Positions 43,467 through 52,894 are shown, numbered from the stretch's first letter. The stretch: DNA of 58,133 nt from Candidatus Absconditabacterales bacterium (GCA_937958645.1 CALGNI010000013.1:1-58133), one strand, 5' to 3'. The notes: generated by a model not told the origin, from the sequence alone. Made by a program: numbers and translations.

Positions 43467-43880
43467 TTAGGATGCATGATATAAAGTAATAGCTTCATCA
43501 ATTATTTTTCTTCTAGGGTTTAATTGTAGTGCTTCATCTAGGGTGAGTCGTTGGTAGTGGGTATGTTCGTGAGATAATATGATTTGATTCTGTTTACTTG
43601 TTGTATGAAAATATGTTATTATTCATCAGCTAGTTACATTTACCTCTCATAGTTTTTTGATAGATTCAAGTTCACTGTTGTCTAGTACTACTCAGATTTC
43701 CTCTGAATATTCTCTCAGTAGAGTCTCTATGAGATCTTCACCTTTTTCTACTCAGCCTCATGGAAGATCTCGATGAAGAGCATTATTTTCTTTATATGCT
43801 GACCTTTTGATAAGCAAAAATGTGTTTGTTCAATCCAACTGGATAAGCGCATGGACGCCACGATTATATTTTTTTCCCAT
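43467..43880 (-). CDS. Nudix hydrolase
   Basis: 137 residues, TAA stop. The Nudix box is LPGGGVEKGEDLIETLLREY with SEEIGV; three of its glycines are UGA. It is a second, distinct Nudix enzyme in the window and lies just upstream of the aldehyde dehydrogenase gene on the same strand, so the two could share a transcript. The substrate is unknown. Confidence 0.9.
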
Positions 43881-43973
43881 TAAATATTGGTAGATAAACA
43901 CCGTCTTTATACCCACTAAGAAGCTATTTTCCACTCGATTTAAAAAATGAAGAAAAAGTTAGTAATCAAAAAT

Positions 43974-44001
43974 TTGACAAAATAATATTTATATCTATAA
44001 T
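43974..44001 (+). promoter_or_regulatory. promoter of 44037 gene
   Basis: TTGACA 43974-43979, 16-bp spacer, TATAAT 43996-44001. Confidence 0.85.
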
Positions 44002-44036
44002 ATTCTTATGAGAATTTTATTCTTAATCAAACAAAA

Positions 44037-45512
44037 ATGAAAAACTTTAAACACAAACTGTATTCACTGGAAGATGTATCGAAGAAACTAGGAATTAGTT
44101 TTGATGATCTAAAGAAGGAGTTTAATGAATGTGGAATTAAGGTGAGAGAGGATGACAAGGTGACCGGTAAGACCTTGGAGTACGTGCTTTCTGGTATGAC
44201 TGAAGGAGAGTACGATTGGGGGAATCATCTACACCTAGAAACAGGAGAGGCTAAAGGAGATATTGAATGGAAGGCGATGAGAGGGAATGAGTGAGATGAA
44301 ACTCCAAGCAAACACTATCATCAGTTGACCCTGTCTGGATGGGCAAGCAAACTGTGAGTAGATGCAAGTATTATTAGAAACGAACTCGCTAGTCATGGGT
44401 ATAAGATTAAAGAAAATCAGACTATAGATATCGAAATGATGTCAAAAGTTATCTGAGGAATCGAACTCCACGAAAGTCGAGAGTGATTAAAGACTCATAG
44501 TGAAGCAGTAAATTATACGCATGAATATGATACATCAAAAGATCACTATGGATTGTCAGAAATGGCTCTGCATCTTGGGGTTCCTGCTACTACCTTGTAT
44601 TCATGGATGACCTATAATAAGGGATCTAAGGTTCAATGAAAGCAATGCAAAACATGAACTTGCTCATCAACTAAGGAAACTAGTGAACATAAGTCATCAT
44701 CATGCGAATCAGGTGCTTGTCCTACGAAGAAGAGTTCATACGGGAAAGCAACCTTTCTCAAGGCTGGTGTAGCTGCTACAGCGCTTTGATGAGCAGCAAA
44801 ATATGCATCATCAAAAAAGGGAGCTACTTGTAGTACAGGAACATGCTCAACCAAGAATGTTCATGCAAAAGCTGATCATGTAAAGATGGAAGGATGCGAA
44901 ACAGGAACATGTTCAACTAAAGTTACTGGAGCTACAACTAAAGTTACTGGAGCATCTACAGCTTCAACCACTAACAATCGAACGGCAACGAATGGAAAAG
45001 AAATCGAATCATGAATTGTTGCTTCAGGGACACCTACAAAGCTATGAGTATTTAGAAATATGCATACAGGACTAGCTTGGGGATTGCTATGATTTCTTGC
45101 AGTACCGCTCTTGGCAGGATTTTTTATAGACACGAAAAATAGTCTAGAAACCATGTCTACGGATACTTGAACACAAGTAAGTGTTGATATGTTGAATGAT
45201 AAAGATCATGGATCAGCTGAACTTGGTTGAACTGCAGATCTAGACCCTGTACAACAAAATATGAGAAATCCTTCAAAGGTCTGAGCTGCTGCTGTGCTTG
45301 AAGAAAATACTCAAGCTGAACTTACAGAAAAAACATCAGCGCCAGCTGAAATTGAAGCTGATCTTGATGAAGATGTGATTGATCTGCTAGAACATAAGGT
45401 GAGTACCAAGAACTTTATCGATGATCTCGTGAAGGATATGGAAACCGCATTACCAGCACCAAAAGAACATGGAGTAGCACTACCTAGCTCACTTCCTGCA
45501 ACTGGAGCTTAG
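44037..45512 (+). CDS. multi-HTH / single-span membrane protein ending in LPATGA
   Basis: 491 residues, TAG stop. Residues about 8-50, 94-141 and 168-195 are three related helical modules (SLEDVSKKLGISFDDLKKEF; LSGWASKLGVDASIIRNEL; GLSEMALHLGVPATTLYSW) that resemble HTH or IF2_N-like domains. A low-complexity part follows with four units of the type CxTGTCSxK (for example CSTGTCST). One membrane helix (about residues 345-363) and an acidic Glu/Ala-rich outside tail ending SLPATGA come last. Topology is probably N-in/C-out. It is paired with the 45549 gene 36 bp downstream. A sensor linking the surface to DNA is conceivable but unproven. Confidence 0.8.
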
Positions 45513-45548
45513 AACTAAGTAATTAGCTTTTAGCCTTTATAAAATCTC

Positions 45549-46082
45549 ATGAAAGAAACAAAAAAATTAAAAAAAGTTACCTTAGGACATTTGTCTAGAA
45601 AGCACAATATGTCTATTGATGAACTCAGAACTCTTTTCGTAGAAGAGGGGTTGATGAAAAAAAATGCGAGAAAAGTAACAAAAAAACCAGCAAAGGAGCT
45701 GATTCGTGCGTTTCAATCTGCTGACGCTGGATGATTATGAATCTTCGGTGGAATTACTAACTGGTTTAGAAGCAACAAGTGGAGTTACCCATTGATCGGA
45801 GCATTGGCATTGTTGTCATTGTTTGGATATTTAGGAGCTATGGCAGATGAGTGGAGAACTGCTGACTTGATTGAGGCGTCAGCAATTGTTCAAGAATCAG
45901 GCGCTGAAGACCATGGGTCTGCGTTTTTTCCAGACACTAATATAGTGCTTGGTGGGGAACAAGCTTTGGTGTGAACTATAGAAGTTTCAGCTGATCAAAA
46001 TGCAGTTGATCAAGAAGAATTTGACCATGCAGCTGCAAGCTCATTACCAAAAACTTGAGCTGATCTTTCAACTTTAAAATAA
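45549..46082 (+). CDS. HTH / single-span membrane protein ending in LPKTGA
   Basis: 177 residues, TAA stop. The N-terminal module (TLGHLSRKHNMSIDELRTLF) is related to those of the preceding gene. A basic linker and one membrane helix (about residues 80-98) follow, then an acidic extracellular tail ending SLPKTGADLSTLK. It is a short version of its neighbour and probably co-transcribed with it. Its stop codon lies inside the end of the convergent TspO-like gene. Confidence 0.8.
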
Positions 46083-46721
46083 TACAGAAGCGATACCCGC
46101 AAAGGCAACAAGAGAAATAACAAGTTGACCAAGGTTCTTTCGTCTAAGCCACGAGTAGAGCGCTACCAGCAATCCGGTTCACACTACCACGATAGTTCGA
46201 GTATCTCCTAAAGGAAGCTCAACATTTCGTTGATATACAAGTTGTGAAGTAGCGACAATGGTAGTCGCTAGGGAGATCCAACCATAATACAATCAGAAGG
46301 GTATCTTTACGAAGATCTCTTCTTTTTTTGTTACTGCTGATTCATGGATAATATTTAGGATAGTTCAAAGCACTAAGAATAATCAAACAATCAGTGCAAC
46401 AGAGATAACATACCATTCCATAGAAGTAGAGACGATTCGCAGAATATTTAGGACACAACTTATCCAAAACCGTGGGCTAATTTCTTTCACTAGAGGTGAT
46501 GCAGATCATTCTCTGGTCCAAATATAAACTAAATATGCAAGTAACGCGAGATAAATACTTCCCCAAGCTAGCCCGAAAGTCCATCCTGGCGGCATGTAAG
46601 GGAAAGGAAATATTTGAGCGAGGTTTGTCATGCTTTCTCCAATTGTTCAGCTGGTGCTCAAATAATTAAAAATATAGACCAAAATGAGTAAGATACTTGA
46701 AGTGATCGTGTTGTTACGCAT
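46074..46721 (-). CDS. TspO/MBR-like tryptophan-rich membrane protein
   Basis: 215 residues, TAA stop. Five to seven membrane helices with the TspO hallmark PPGWTFGLAWGSIYLALLAY and Trp-rich loops (FWISCVLNILRI, GLYYGWISLATTIV). TspO proteins bind porphyrins and act in stress signalling; the bound ligand here is unknown. The gene ends convergently with the 45549 gene, the two sharing 9 bp. Confidence 0.8.
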
Positions 46722-46753
46722 ATTGATAAGAAATAAAGTGAAATGATTACCGT

Positions 46754-46885
46754 CGAAGCAAGCTTCTTGGTATCCTTGGTAGGAATTGTTTTTTATCTAT
46801 TACGAAGCAAGCTTCTTGGTATCCTTGGTAGGAATTGTTTTTTATCTATTACGAAGCAAGCTTCTGGTATTCTTTCTTCGAAATA
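46754..46885. repeat. 49-bp tandem repeat carrying the CGAAGC palindrome
   Basis: Units beginning at 46754, 46803 and 46852 (period 49) start CGAAGCAAGCTTC and run through TTGGTATCCTTGGTAGG; the third changes to GGTATTCTTTCTTCGAA. The palindrome is the family also found at 51117 and 53896. Confidence 0.9.
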
Positions 46886-46899
46886 ATCAGAGTCAGATT

Positions 46900-47277
46900 T
46901 TATGAATTTCTCAAGACTTGTTCTTGGAAGAGTCTTTCTTTTTGGAGTCATTTGCTCGCTTCTCGATCCTGTCATTCTTTGACACCATTCACTCTTTCTT
47001 CGTATGTTTCAAGGGTTCTTTCAATCACTGAGTAAACAGAATCGATATATCATTCTTTTTCTAAAGTATAGATCATATTACAAAAATCTCGCAAGACTCC
47101 TCACAAATCAGCCTCTAGCTTCACATTGTTATTGGCGCGAATCTGATCCTGTATACTAGACATGTCTAGTTGAAGATTGGTGAGGTAAGGAACATGAGTC
47201 GCTCGTGGAGCGTCTTTTTGGAGGCTGTAGTTGTATTTTTGTTCTACCAGATGGAAGATATGCGAGAATTGTTGCAT
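46900..47277 (-). CDS. MazG-like nucleotide pyrophosphohydrolase
   Basis: 125 residues, TAA stop. All-alpha protein whose centre KLEADLGGVLRDFCNMIY resembles the metal-binding E-x2-D helix of MazG-like enzymes; GVKEGQDREAS closes it. These remove pyrophosphate from non-canonical or excess nucleotides. The family call is moderate because the first EExxE motif is weak. The two glycines of LGG include a UGA codon. Confidence 0.6.
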
Positions 47278-47446
47278 AGGAATTCACAAAAATAAAAGAC
47301 CAAACACCTTAATCATACAGACTAGATACCTTGGTCATAGTGAAAAGAGTGATTCATGCAAAGTATTGCCTATTAGGACACGAAACAAAATTAGTGATCT
47401 TGACTTTTTGTATAAGTTTCTTATGTTGATTTTATCATAGCAAGAA

Positions 47447-47727
47447 GCGAGTCGATCCCATGAAGTTGCACTGTGTATATAGTAGAATAAACGGTTCGTG
47501 TTATCATACGCAACTGATTGGGAAAGACTTGTTTAAAAACAAAAAAAATTAAGGGTAAATCTTGGCGGATTTAGTTTGCGAGTCGATCCCGTGAGACACT
47601 GTACTGAGGAAAAACAGTGTTGAGCGGGAAAGACTTGTACTAAAGTAAAAGATATATTTGTAAGGATTTCCTCACAAATGCATAATATTTAAAAAAACCA
47701 CTGCGATTTGCAGGGGTCTTTTTTTTA
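47447..47727 (+). ncRNA. candidate structured RNA with two tandem domains and terminator
   Basis: Domain 1 (47447-47532) and domain 2 (47578-47640) share CGAGUC-GAU-CCC at the 5' side and GGG-AAA-GACUUG at the 3' side. In both, CGAGUC pairs with GACUUG, a GAU/AAA loop follows, then CCC(A/G) pairs with (U/C)GGG, changing together, then a UGA/GA element and a variable hairpin (AGUUGC/GCAACU or ACACUGU/ACAGUGU). A further hairpin (47656-47679, ATTTGTAAGGA / TCCTCACAAAT) and a terminator at 47697-47727 end the unit. The G-U pair in the first stem exists only on the plus strand, which sets the orientation. No known RNA family is recognised. Confidence 0.65.
47697..47727 (+). terminator. terminator of candidate RNA
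   Basis: ACCACTGC, loop GATTT, GCAGGGGT and a run of nine T. Confidence 0.8.
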
Positions 47728-47821
47728 CTTTCTTTTTTCTTCACCCCAGCCCGCTACTCTCAAGGGGCACAATGTCCCAACCGCTTCGCTAGGAGAGAGT
47801 ACGGTTTGTTCACCTAGGAAT

Positions 47822-47839
47822 GCGCGGTCAGCGACCGCG
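47822..47839. repeat. GCGCGGTC palindromic repeat, copy 3
   Basis: GCGCGGTC-AGC-GACCGCG, directly downstream of the acetolactate synthase stop. Confidence 0.7.
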
Positions 47840-47843
47840 ATTT

Positions 47844-49460
47844 CTACTCGATCTTCATTGGATAACTAAAGGGAACCTCCACAATCTTTACTCACGATTC
47901 ATTAATTATTTTTTGCATTTGCTGTTTAAAGTTCTTTGGATCATCTATGAAATATCCTTTAGCTCCAAATGCTTCTGCTAGTTTTACGAAATCTGGATTT
48001 TTTAGATCTAAGGCGAAATCTTTGTAGTCATGGTTGAGCTGTTTTCGTTTGATCATTCCATAAGCATTGTCATTTAGGACAATGATGGTAAGATCGTTTC
48101 CAAGTTTGACTGCGGTTTCTATGTCACCCAGGTTCATTACTAATCAACCATCACCTACTACAGCAACCACATGCTGATCAGGATGAAGCATCTTCGCCAT
48201 CATAGCAGAACTATAACCAGCACCCATTGTAGCTAATGCATTATCAAGCAGGAGCGTATTGGGTACATAACAAGGGTAGTTTCTTGCAAATCGCACCTTG
48301 TATAGACCATTATCCAGAGCAATGATATCATCATCAGCAAGTATTTCACGTAGCTCATAGATGAGTCTTCATGGCATCATGATTGGATGATCGTAGTGTT
48401 GTTTAGCATGAGTATGAACCAGAGCTTTTGCCTGATTTGCTAGCTCATAGGTCTTTTCAAAATCCCAGCTACTTGTATCAATGCTTGCTTCAGAAAGTTG
48501 TCGCATGGTGTTTCCGATGTCTCAGATTACCTGAAGACTTGGTTTATATAATTCATCAAATTCTGCCTCTGTGAAGCTAATATGAATCAATTCTGTCTTT
48601 CCATTTTCGATAATGTTCGTAGGTTTTTCGATGGTGTCATGACCTATCGCAAGAATAAGATCTGCTTGCTCAATAGCACTATGTAGGTGATCTCAAGAGG
48701 TAAGAGCTGCAGTTCCGATATATTGCGGATAACGTTCATCAATTACTCCTTTCCCCATCTGAGAAGTGAAAAATGGAAGATTATGTTGCTGAATAAAAGC
48801 CCCGAGATATTTAGTAATTCTTTTTCTATTGGCTCATGCTCAAACGAGAATCATAGGATTTTTTGCTGATTCAAGCTTCGCTATTATGCGAGCAATAGCT
48901 TTTTCATCAGCGATAGGTCTTCTTATTTTCTCAAATTCAATCGGAGCGAAGTGGTCATCAATCATTTCTCCAGCGATATCCTCGGGCAGTTCTAGATGAA
49001 CAGCTCATGGTTTTTCATCTTCAGCAGTAGTAAAAGCATGAGATAAAAGTGATGGAACTCTCGCGCCATCTACGATCACAGAAGAATATTTGGTAATCGG
49101 TTTCATCATCCCTACGACGTCAATGACTTGAAATTTACCTTGCTTAGAATGTTTGATGGGTTTTTGTCCCGTGATGACCAACACAGGCATTCATCAAAGC
49201 TGCGCGTAAGCAACCCCTGTCATCATGTTGGTAGCTCCAGGACCTAGAGTCGCAAGCGCAACTCCAGTTTTCCCTGTAAATCTTCCATACGTCGCAGCCA
49301 TAAACACGGCGGTTTGTTCATTTCTGGTGACGATAACCTCAATGCTTGAATTACTTAAAGATTCTAGTAAGTCTAGATTTTCTTCTCCAGGAACACCAAA
49401 GATATACTCAACTTGATGAGATTCTAGACATTTCACGAAGAGATCGGAAGTTTTTTGCAT
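47844..49460 (-). CDS. acetolactate synthase-like ThDP enzyme
   Basis: 538 residues, TAG stop. The three ThDP-enzyme domains are in order: N-terminal VTRNEQTAVFMAA with the catalytic Glu and LGPGATNMMTG, a central domain, and a C-terminal ThDP/Mg motif VVGDGGLVMNLGDIETA followed by IVLND. Length and motifs fit acetolactate synthase large subunits, closer to the catabolic AlsS type since no small-subunit gene lies nearby. It joins two pyruvates to acetolactate, possibly for redox or pH balance during fermentation. A TetR gene upstream is its likely regulator. Confidence 0.88.
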
Positions 49461-49502
49461 TTTTTGGATAATTAGATAAAGTGGACAAGTTGGATAGTAA
49501 GT

Positions 49503-49583
49503 GTCATTACGAGGAACGAAGTGACGTGGTAATCTCGTGAGGCTTGATACTTATGAGATTGCCGTGCTTCGCTCGCAATGACG
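49503..49583. repeat. GTCATTGCGAG-type palindromic repeat
   Basis: Starts GTCATTACGAGGAACGAAG and ends TTCGCTCGCAATGAC, with GTGGTAATCTC / GAGATTGCC inside. This resembles a palindromic repeat known from many bacterial phyla. It lies between the TetR and acetolactate synthase genes. Confidence 0.8.
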
Positions 49584-49586
49584 ACT

Positions 49587-50117
49587 TTATTTTCTCTCGC
49601 ATTGTTCAATGATTGCACATACTTCTTTGGTGAGTTCTTCTGCGCTATATTCTAAGCAATATCAATCTACACAATTTTCCATAGCAAGTTTATCCAAGAG
49701 CTGACAAATGACAAACATCGTGATAGGCTTCATTTTATATTCTCAAAGAAAACTTCTTATATCGCTTGTAATGACTTGTCTTCACTTTTCGATCAGAGCA
49801 TTGATCTCTTTGTCATCCCCATATCATTTTTGGGCAGCGATAGCAAAAAGGTTATGTTCGCTACTTGGGTATTCTAGATACCAAGAAAGAAATTTTCACA
49901 GATGATTTTCACCAGTAATTTGTCTTAGAGCTTGTACATATTTTTTCATTGAGTATTTTAGAGTCTTGATGTAGTATTCTCTTTTGTTGGTGAAATAATA
50001 ATACAAAGAGGGTTTTTTGATCCCCAATTCATTAGCAATATTATCAAGTTTGACGTCATTGTATTGTTTGGCGAAGAAATGTTTTTCTCCAGCGATGAGG
50101 ATTTGTTCTAATTCCAT
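49587..50117 (-). CDS. TetR-family transcriptional regulator
   Basis: 176 residues, TAA stop. The N-terminal HTH is typical: KLDNIANELGIKKPSLYYYF followed by TNKREYY. The C-terminal ligand domain is helical and not diagnostic. It lies directly upstream of the acetolactate synthase gene in the same direction, and its promoter region contains a perfect 20-bp inverted repeat, the likely operator. Confidence 0.9.
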
Positions 50118-50178
50118 GATTTTAGATGAAAAGGTAAAACACTATAGTACTATACTCCGTTGTCTTAATCTAACCTTA

Positions 50179-50207
50179 AGTATACATGCCTAATCTTGAT
50201 TAGGCAA
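50179..50207 (-). promoter_or_regulatory. TetR gene promoter with operator palindrome
   Basis: Minus strand: TTGCCT (50207-50202), 17-bp spacer, TATACT (50184-50179). The spacer holds TGCCTAATC-TT-GATTAGGCA (50187-50206), perfectly symmetric 9-bp arms that would block polymerase when bound. Confidence 0.8.
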
Positions 50208-50251
50208 ATGTTAGTTAAATGAAATTAGATAAAGGATTGACTTTCTGCTAT

Positions 50252-50282
50252 AAAAAAAAGCAGGAGCGGTTCCTGCTTTTTT
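50252..50282 (-). terminator. terminator of GyrI-like gene
   Basis: AAAAGCAGGA, loop GCGGT, TCCTGCTTTT, with T or A runs on both sides. Confidence 0.9.
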
Positions 50283-50305
50283 GTGAGTGGTATTTGCTTC
50301 TACGT

Positions 50306-50917
50306 TTACTTTACTTCAAAACGAAGAATCGTTTCGAGTCTATCTATCTTAGTTCTTCTCATGTCGTTGAGATATAGTTCTTGATAGTCTCCTTTGATGA
50401 TAAGTTTGTTTTTCTTCGCATAGGCTCTCAGTGTTTTTTCTTTCTTTTTGGAAGTATCATATCCTCATACGTTCAACATCTGAATCACTTTCCTTTCTTT
50501 TCATTTGGTGAATTTGATCTGTGAAAGTTTTTCTTCACTTTTTGCTTGGGCTACACGCCAGGTATGAACAACTCTATCTTCAGTGATGAAGTCTGGGACT
50601 GGTACAGAGACCGTTCGCTTTCTTGCTTCTGGCTTTGCTTTGATTTCTTTTCGATACGCTTCACATGGAGGCATATTGAAGTCAAAGAATCCTTCAGGAG
50701 GATTTCCTTTTAGTCTAAATTTGATCGTAAAAATCAGTCATTCGATCAGCTGAATAGCTTTATTGAAGGCTTTTGATGCTTCTGGATGCCCCACTCACTT
50801 TATAGAAATATAATTGAATGCGCGGGTGGTGGTTTCTGTAACTGTCTCTTCATTTGATAGGTAATGCTCGGGAAATTTTTCTCTGAAATTGTATTTTTCG
50901 AAGGTTTGATCGTGCAT
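50306..50917 (-). CDS. GyrI-like small-molecule-binding protein
   Basis: 203 residues, TAA stop. The pattern of a beta-alpha GyrI-like fold is visible: YISIKGVGHPEASKAFNKA, then FDFNMPPCEAYRKEIKAK and a final KGDYQELYLND strand. Such proteins bind hydrophobic or aromatic ligands; some inhibit gyrase or act as effector domains. It is single, with a possible promoter (TTGATC, 16 bp, TATACT, minus strand 50982-50955). The ligand is unknown. Confidence 0.8.
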
Positions 50918-51006
50918 AATCGAAATACATAACTAAAGAACTTTGATAAAGTACAGTATAAGGATCAGAGCTTAGGGATCAAGCTAGGTTTGGAGAAAGT
51001 CGTTTT

Positions 51007-51035
51007 TTGACAAACTTTGATGTAATCCCTATACT
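51007..51035 (+). promoter_or_regulatory. promoter upstream of MITE-like copy B
   Basis: TTGACA 51007-51012, 17-bp spacer, TATACT 51030-51035. The element at 51042 lies between it and the next gene. Confidence 0.85.
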
Positions 51036-51041
51036 TTACTT

Positions 51042-51250
51042 TAAGGAAGCTCTGCAAAATACAGTTTTTATGCTATTTCCCAAAAATAGGTAGTATTTTA
51101 TAGAGAGAGTTTGGCTTATTTCGAAGAAAGAATACCTAGAAGCTTGCTTCGACGATATTCATTTAAGCTTCCTCGAGGAGCCATGAAAAATTAAAGAATT
51201 GAAAACAACAAAAATTCTTTTCAATTCTTTAACTTTTCAGAGATTCCTTA
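51042..51250. mobile_element. MITE-like element, copy B
   Basis: Ends TAAGGAAGCTCTG / CAGAGATTCCTTA pair with one mismatch. The inner AAGCTTCCTCGAGGAGCC and the hairpin AAAGAATTGAAAA / TTTTCAATTCTTT match copy A. Copy B also contains the CGAAGC palindrome family (51117-51167), absent from copy A, so the elements are nested. Confidence 0.7.
51117..51167. repeat. CGAAGCTTGCTTCG palindrome family
   Basis: TTTCGAAGAAAGAATACC, then GAAGCTTGCTTCG, CGATATTCATTT. Family members: 46754-46885 (reverse), 53896-53943. Confidence 0.75.
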
Positions 51251-51275
51251 GTGGTTTTATATTTTTAGTATGTTC

Positions 51276-51467
51276 ATGAGATTTACAAATATACTCGCTT
51301 CATTCATTTTTGGAGCATTGATATGATGATGAATGCTGTATCTTGGATGATATATTCACCTAGATCAGCTTACTGACGTGTTTGGCGTGCAAAGCGATGA
51401 AGAATTTCAACCAGTCGAATTTAGTCCAGAGTGGTATCAGATGTACGGTGACGAAGCACAAGGGTAG
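51276..51467 (+). CDS. small exported or membrane-anchored protein
   Basis: 63 residues, TAG stop. MRFTNILASFIFGALIGGGM is a signal/anchor with a UGA-rich Gly stretch; the remaining 40 residues are acidic (EFQPVEFSPEWYQMYGDEA). The next gene starts similarly (MRFTFLPMLL), suggesting related export signals. No family is recognised. Its leader contains the MITE-like element. Confidence 0.7.
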
Positions 51468-51520
51468 ATTTTTCGCAATAACTACTTAAATATCTTAATT
51501 TTTATTATCTATGTATTGCT

Positions 51521-52747
51521 ATGAGATTCACTTTCCTTCCTATGTTGCTTTGAATACTTCTCGTTTTTGGTGGTGGTCATGTGTATATGACTTATATCAA
51601 TCCAACTCCAACGACTTTTCAAATATTGGAAAAAGAAGTTGATGATTTGTCGCTAGCGCTAGTGGAGAAAGATGATCGTATTGAATCTACAAAACAGGAG
51701 CTCAGTGCAGTGAAGAAAGCCTTTAATAAAGAACGTGATGCGTTGGCACAAGAGATTGAGATTTTGAAAGATACTGAATCAGAAATGAAGTCACAAATCG
51801 AAAATCTTTTTGAGATAACGGGAGAAAACGCTGACTATATTGAGTCATTAGAATCTGAAATTAATGAGAAAGAGAGTAAGCTAGGTGCGATGGATGAGAT
51901 AATCGATCAGCAAGAAACTGATTTGATAAAGCTAGAATTAGATATGAAAAAAAATGAGGAATCGTGAGGAACTCATTCAGCGAGTTGACCAGAAATCGAA
52001 GGAGATAGCCGTTTTAGTATTCAAAAAGAATATAATACGGACTATGATGATTCATTTAATTATAAATATTTTGGTACTGTTGATGCTAGCGCGACTCAGA
52101 TTGAGGTATTTATTAGTAATAATCAATATGGGGATCTGTCGCATTATGTACTCACTAAGTTTGTACCCGGAGATACTACACGAGAATACTTTACGAGTCC
52201 GAGATTTGGAACAGTGATGCCTGGGATAAATACCTACAGATTTATCGTAACGTGGCTACAAGATTGAACTACAAGTACTACTGAATATATTTCAACTATT
52301 GAAGTGGAGTGAACTAAATTGATCAATATGATTGAAGAGGATGGAAATGAAAAATATAGTGGAACAGTCAAGTTGAATGGAACAATGAAAAAGAGCATCG
52401 TGGAGATCTGTTCAATATGAATTGCGATGACCAAAGAGCAATGTTTGGATGCGCTATGAGAAATGACTCCCACTATCAAATATTCTCTAGTAGTTGATGC
52501 TCCCAATGATCCAAGATGGTATAGGTTCGATGGAATTTCAAATTATAATTATGTTTCTTTGTGATGCCTTCAAATACCAGAGCTTTCTAAGAAATTTCGT
52601 TCACCGATCGCGCTTGAAGTGTTGAAAAATCGAGAAGATAATAAGAAGGTGGGAGTGTTGTTAAATACAAAATATTCATCTGAAGTGATGGACTTTGGTG
52701 CTTGTGGAATTGATAGTGTGATTGAGAGTTTTGATATCGTGGAGTAA
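51521..52747 (+). CDS. exported coiled-coil protein
   Basis: 408 residues, TAA stop. A signal-anchor (MRFTFLPMLLGILLVFGGG) is followed by a heptad-rich coiled coil from about residue 30 to 145 and a soluble beta-rich C-terminal part (SATQIEVFISNNQYG, NTYRFIVTWLQDG). It resembles envelope proteins that space or tether surface layers, but no family is recognised. It lies 53 bp after the 51276 gene in the same direction. Confidence 0.75.
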
Positions 52748-52894
52748 GTGGAAAGTAGAGGGTCGAAAGTAGAAGGTCTGCTTGTATCTTTAGTTCAGAT
52801 CCTTATCCCTATTTGGCGACTTATGTATTACATTATGCTAAGTTATAAGAACTTCATCATGACCCTCGGGTGGTGGTGGAGTTTTTTCTTTTCA

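Noticed and set aside
31730-46070. Ordinary sortase substrates
   Set aside because: LPxTG-like motifs are present, but none is followed by a hydrophobic segment and basic tail, and no sortase gene is in the window.
46754-46885. CRISPR array from the 49-bp repeats
   Set aside because: The units are directly adjacent copies with no unique spacers, and no cas genes are present.
47278-47700. Riboswitch in the 5' leader of the MazG-like gene (minus strand)
   Set aside because: The shared stem contains a G-U pair that becomes an A-C mismatch on the minus strand, and the terminator points the other way, so the plus strand is preferred.
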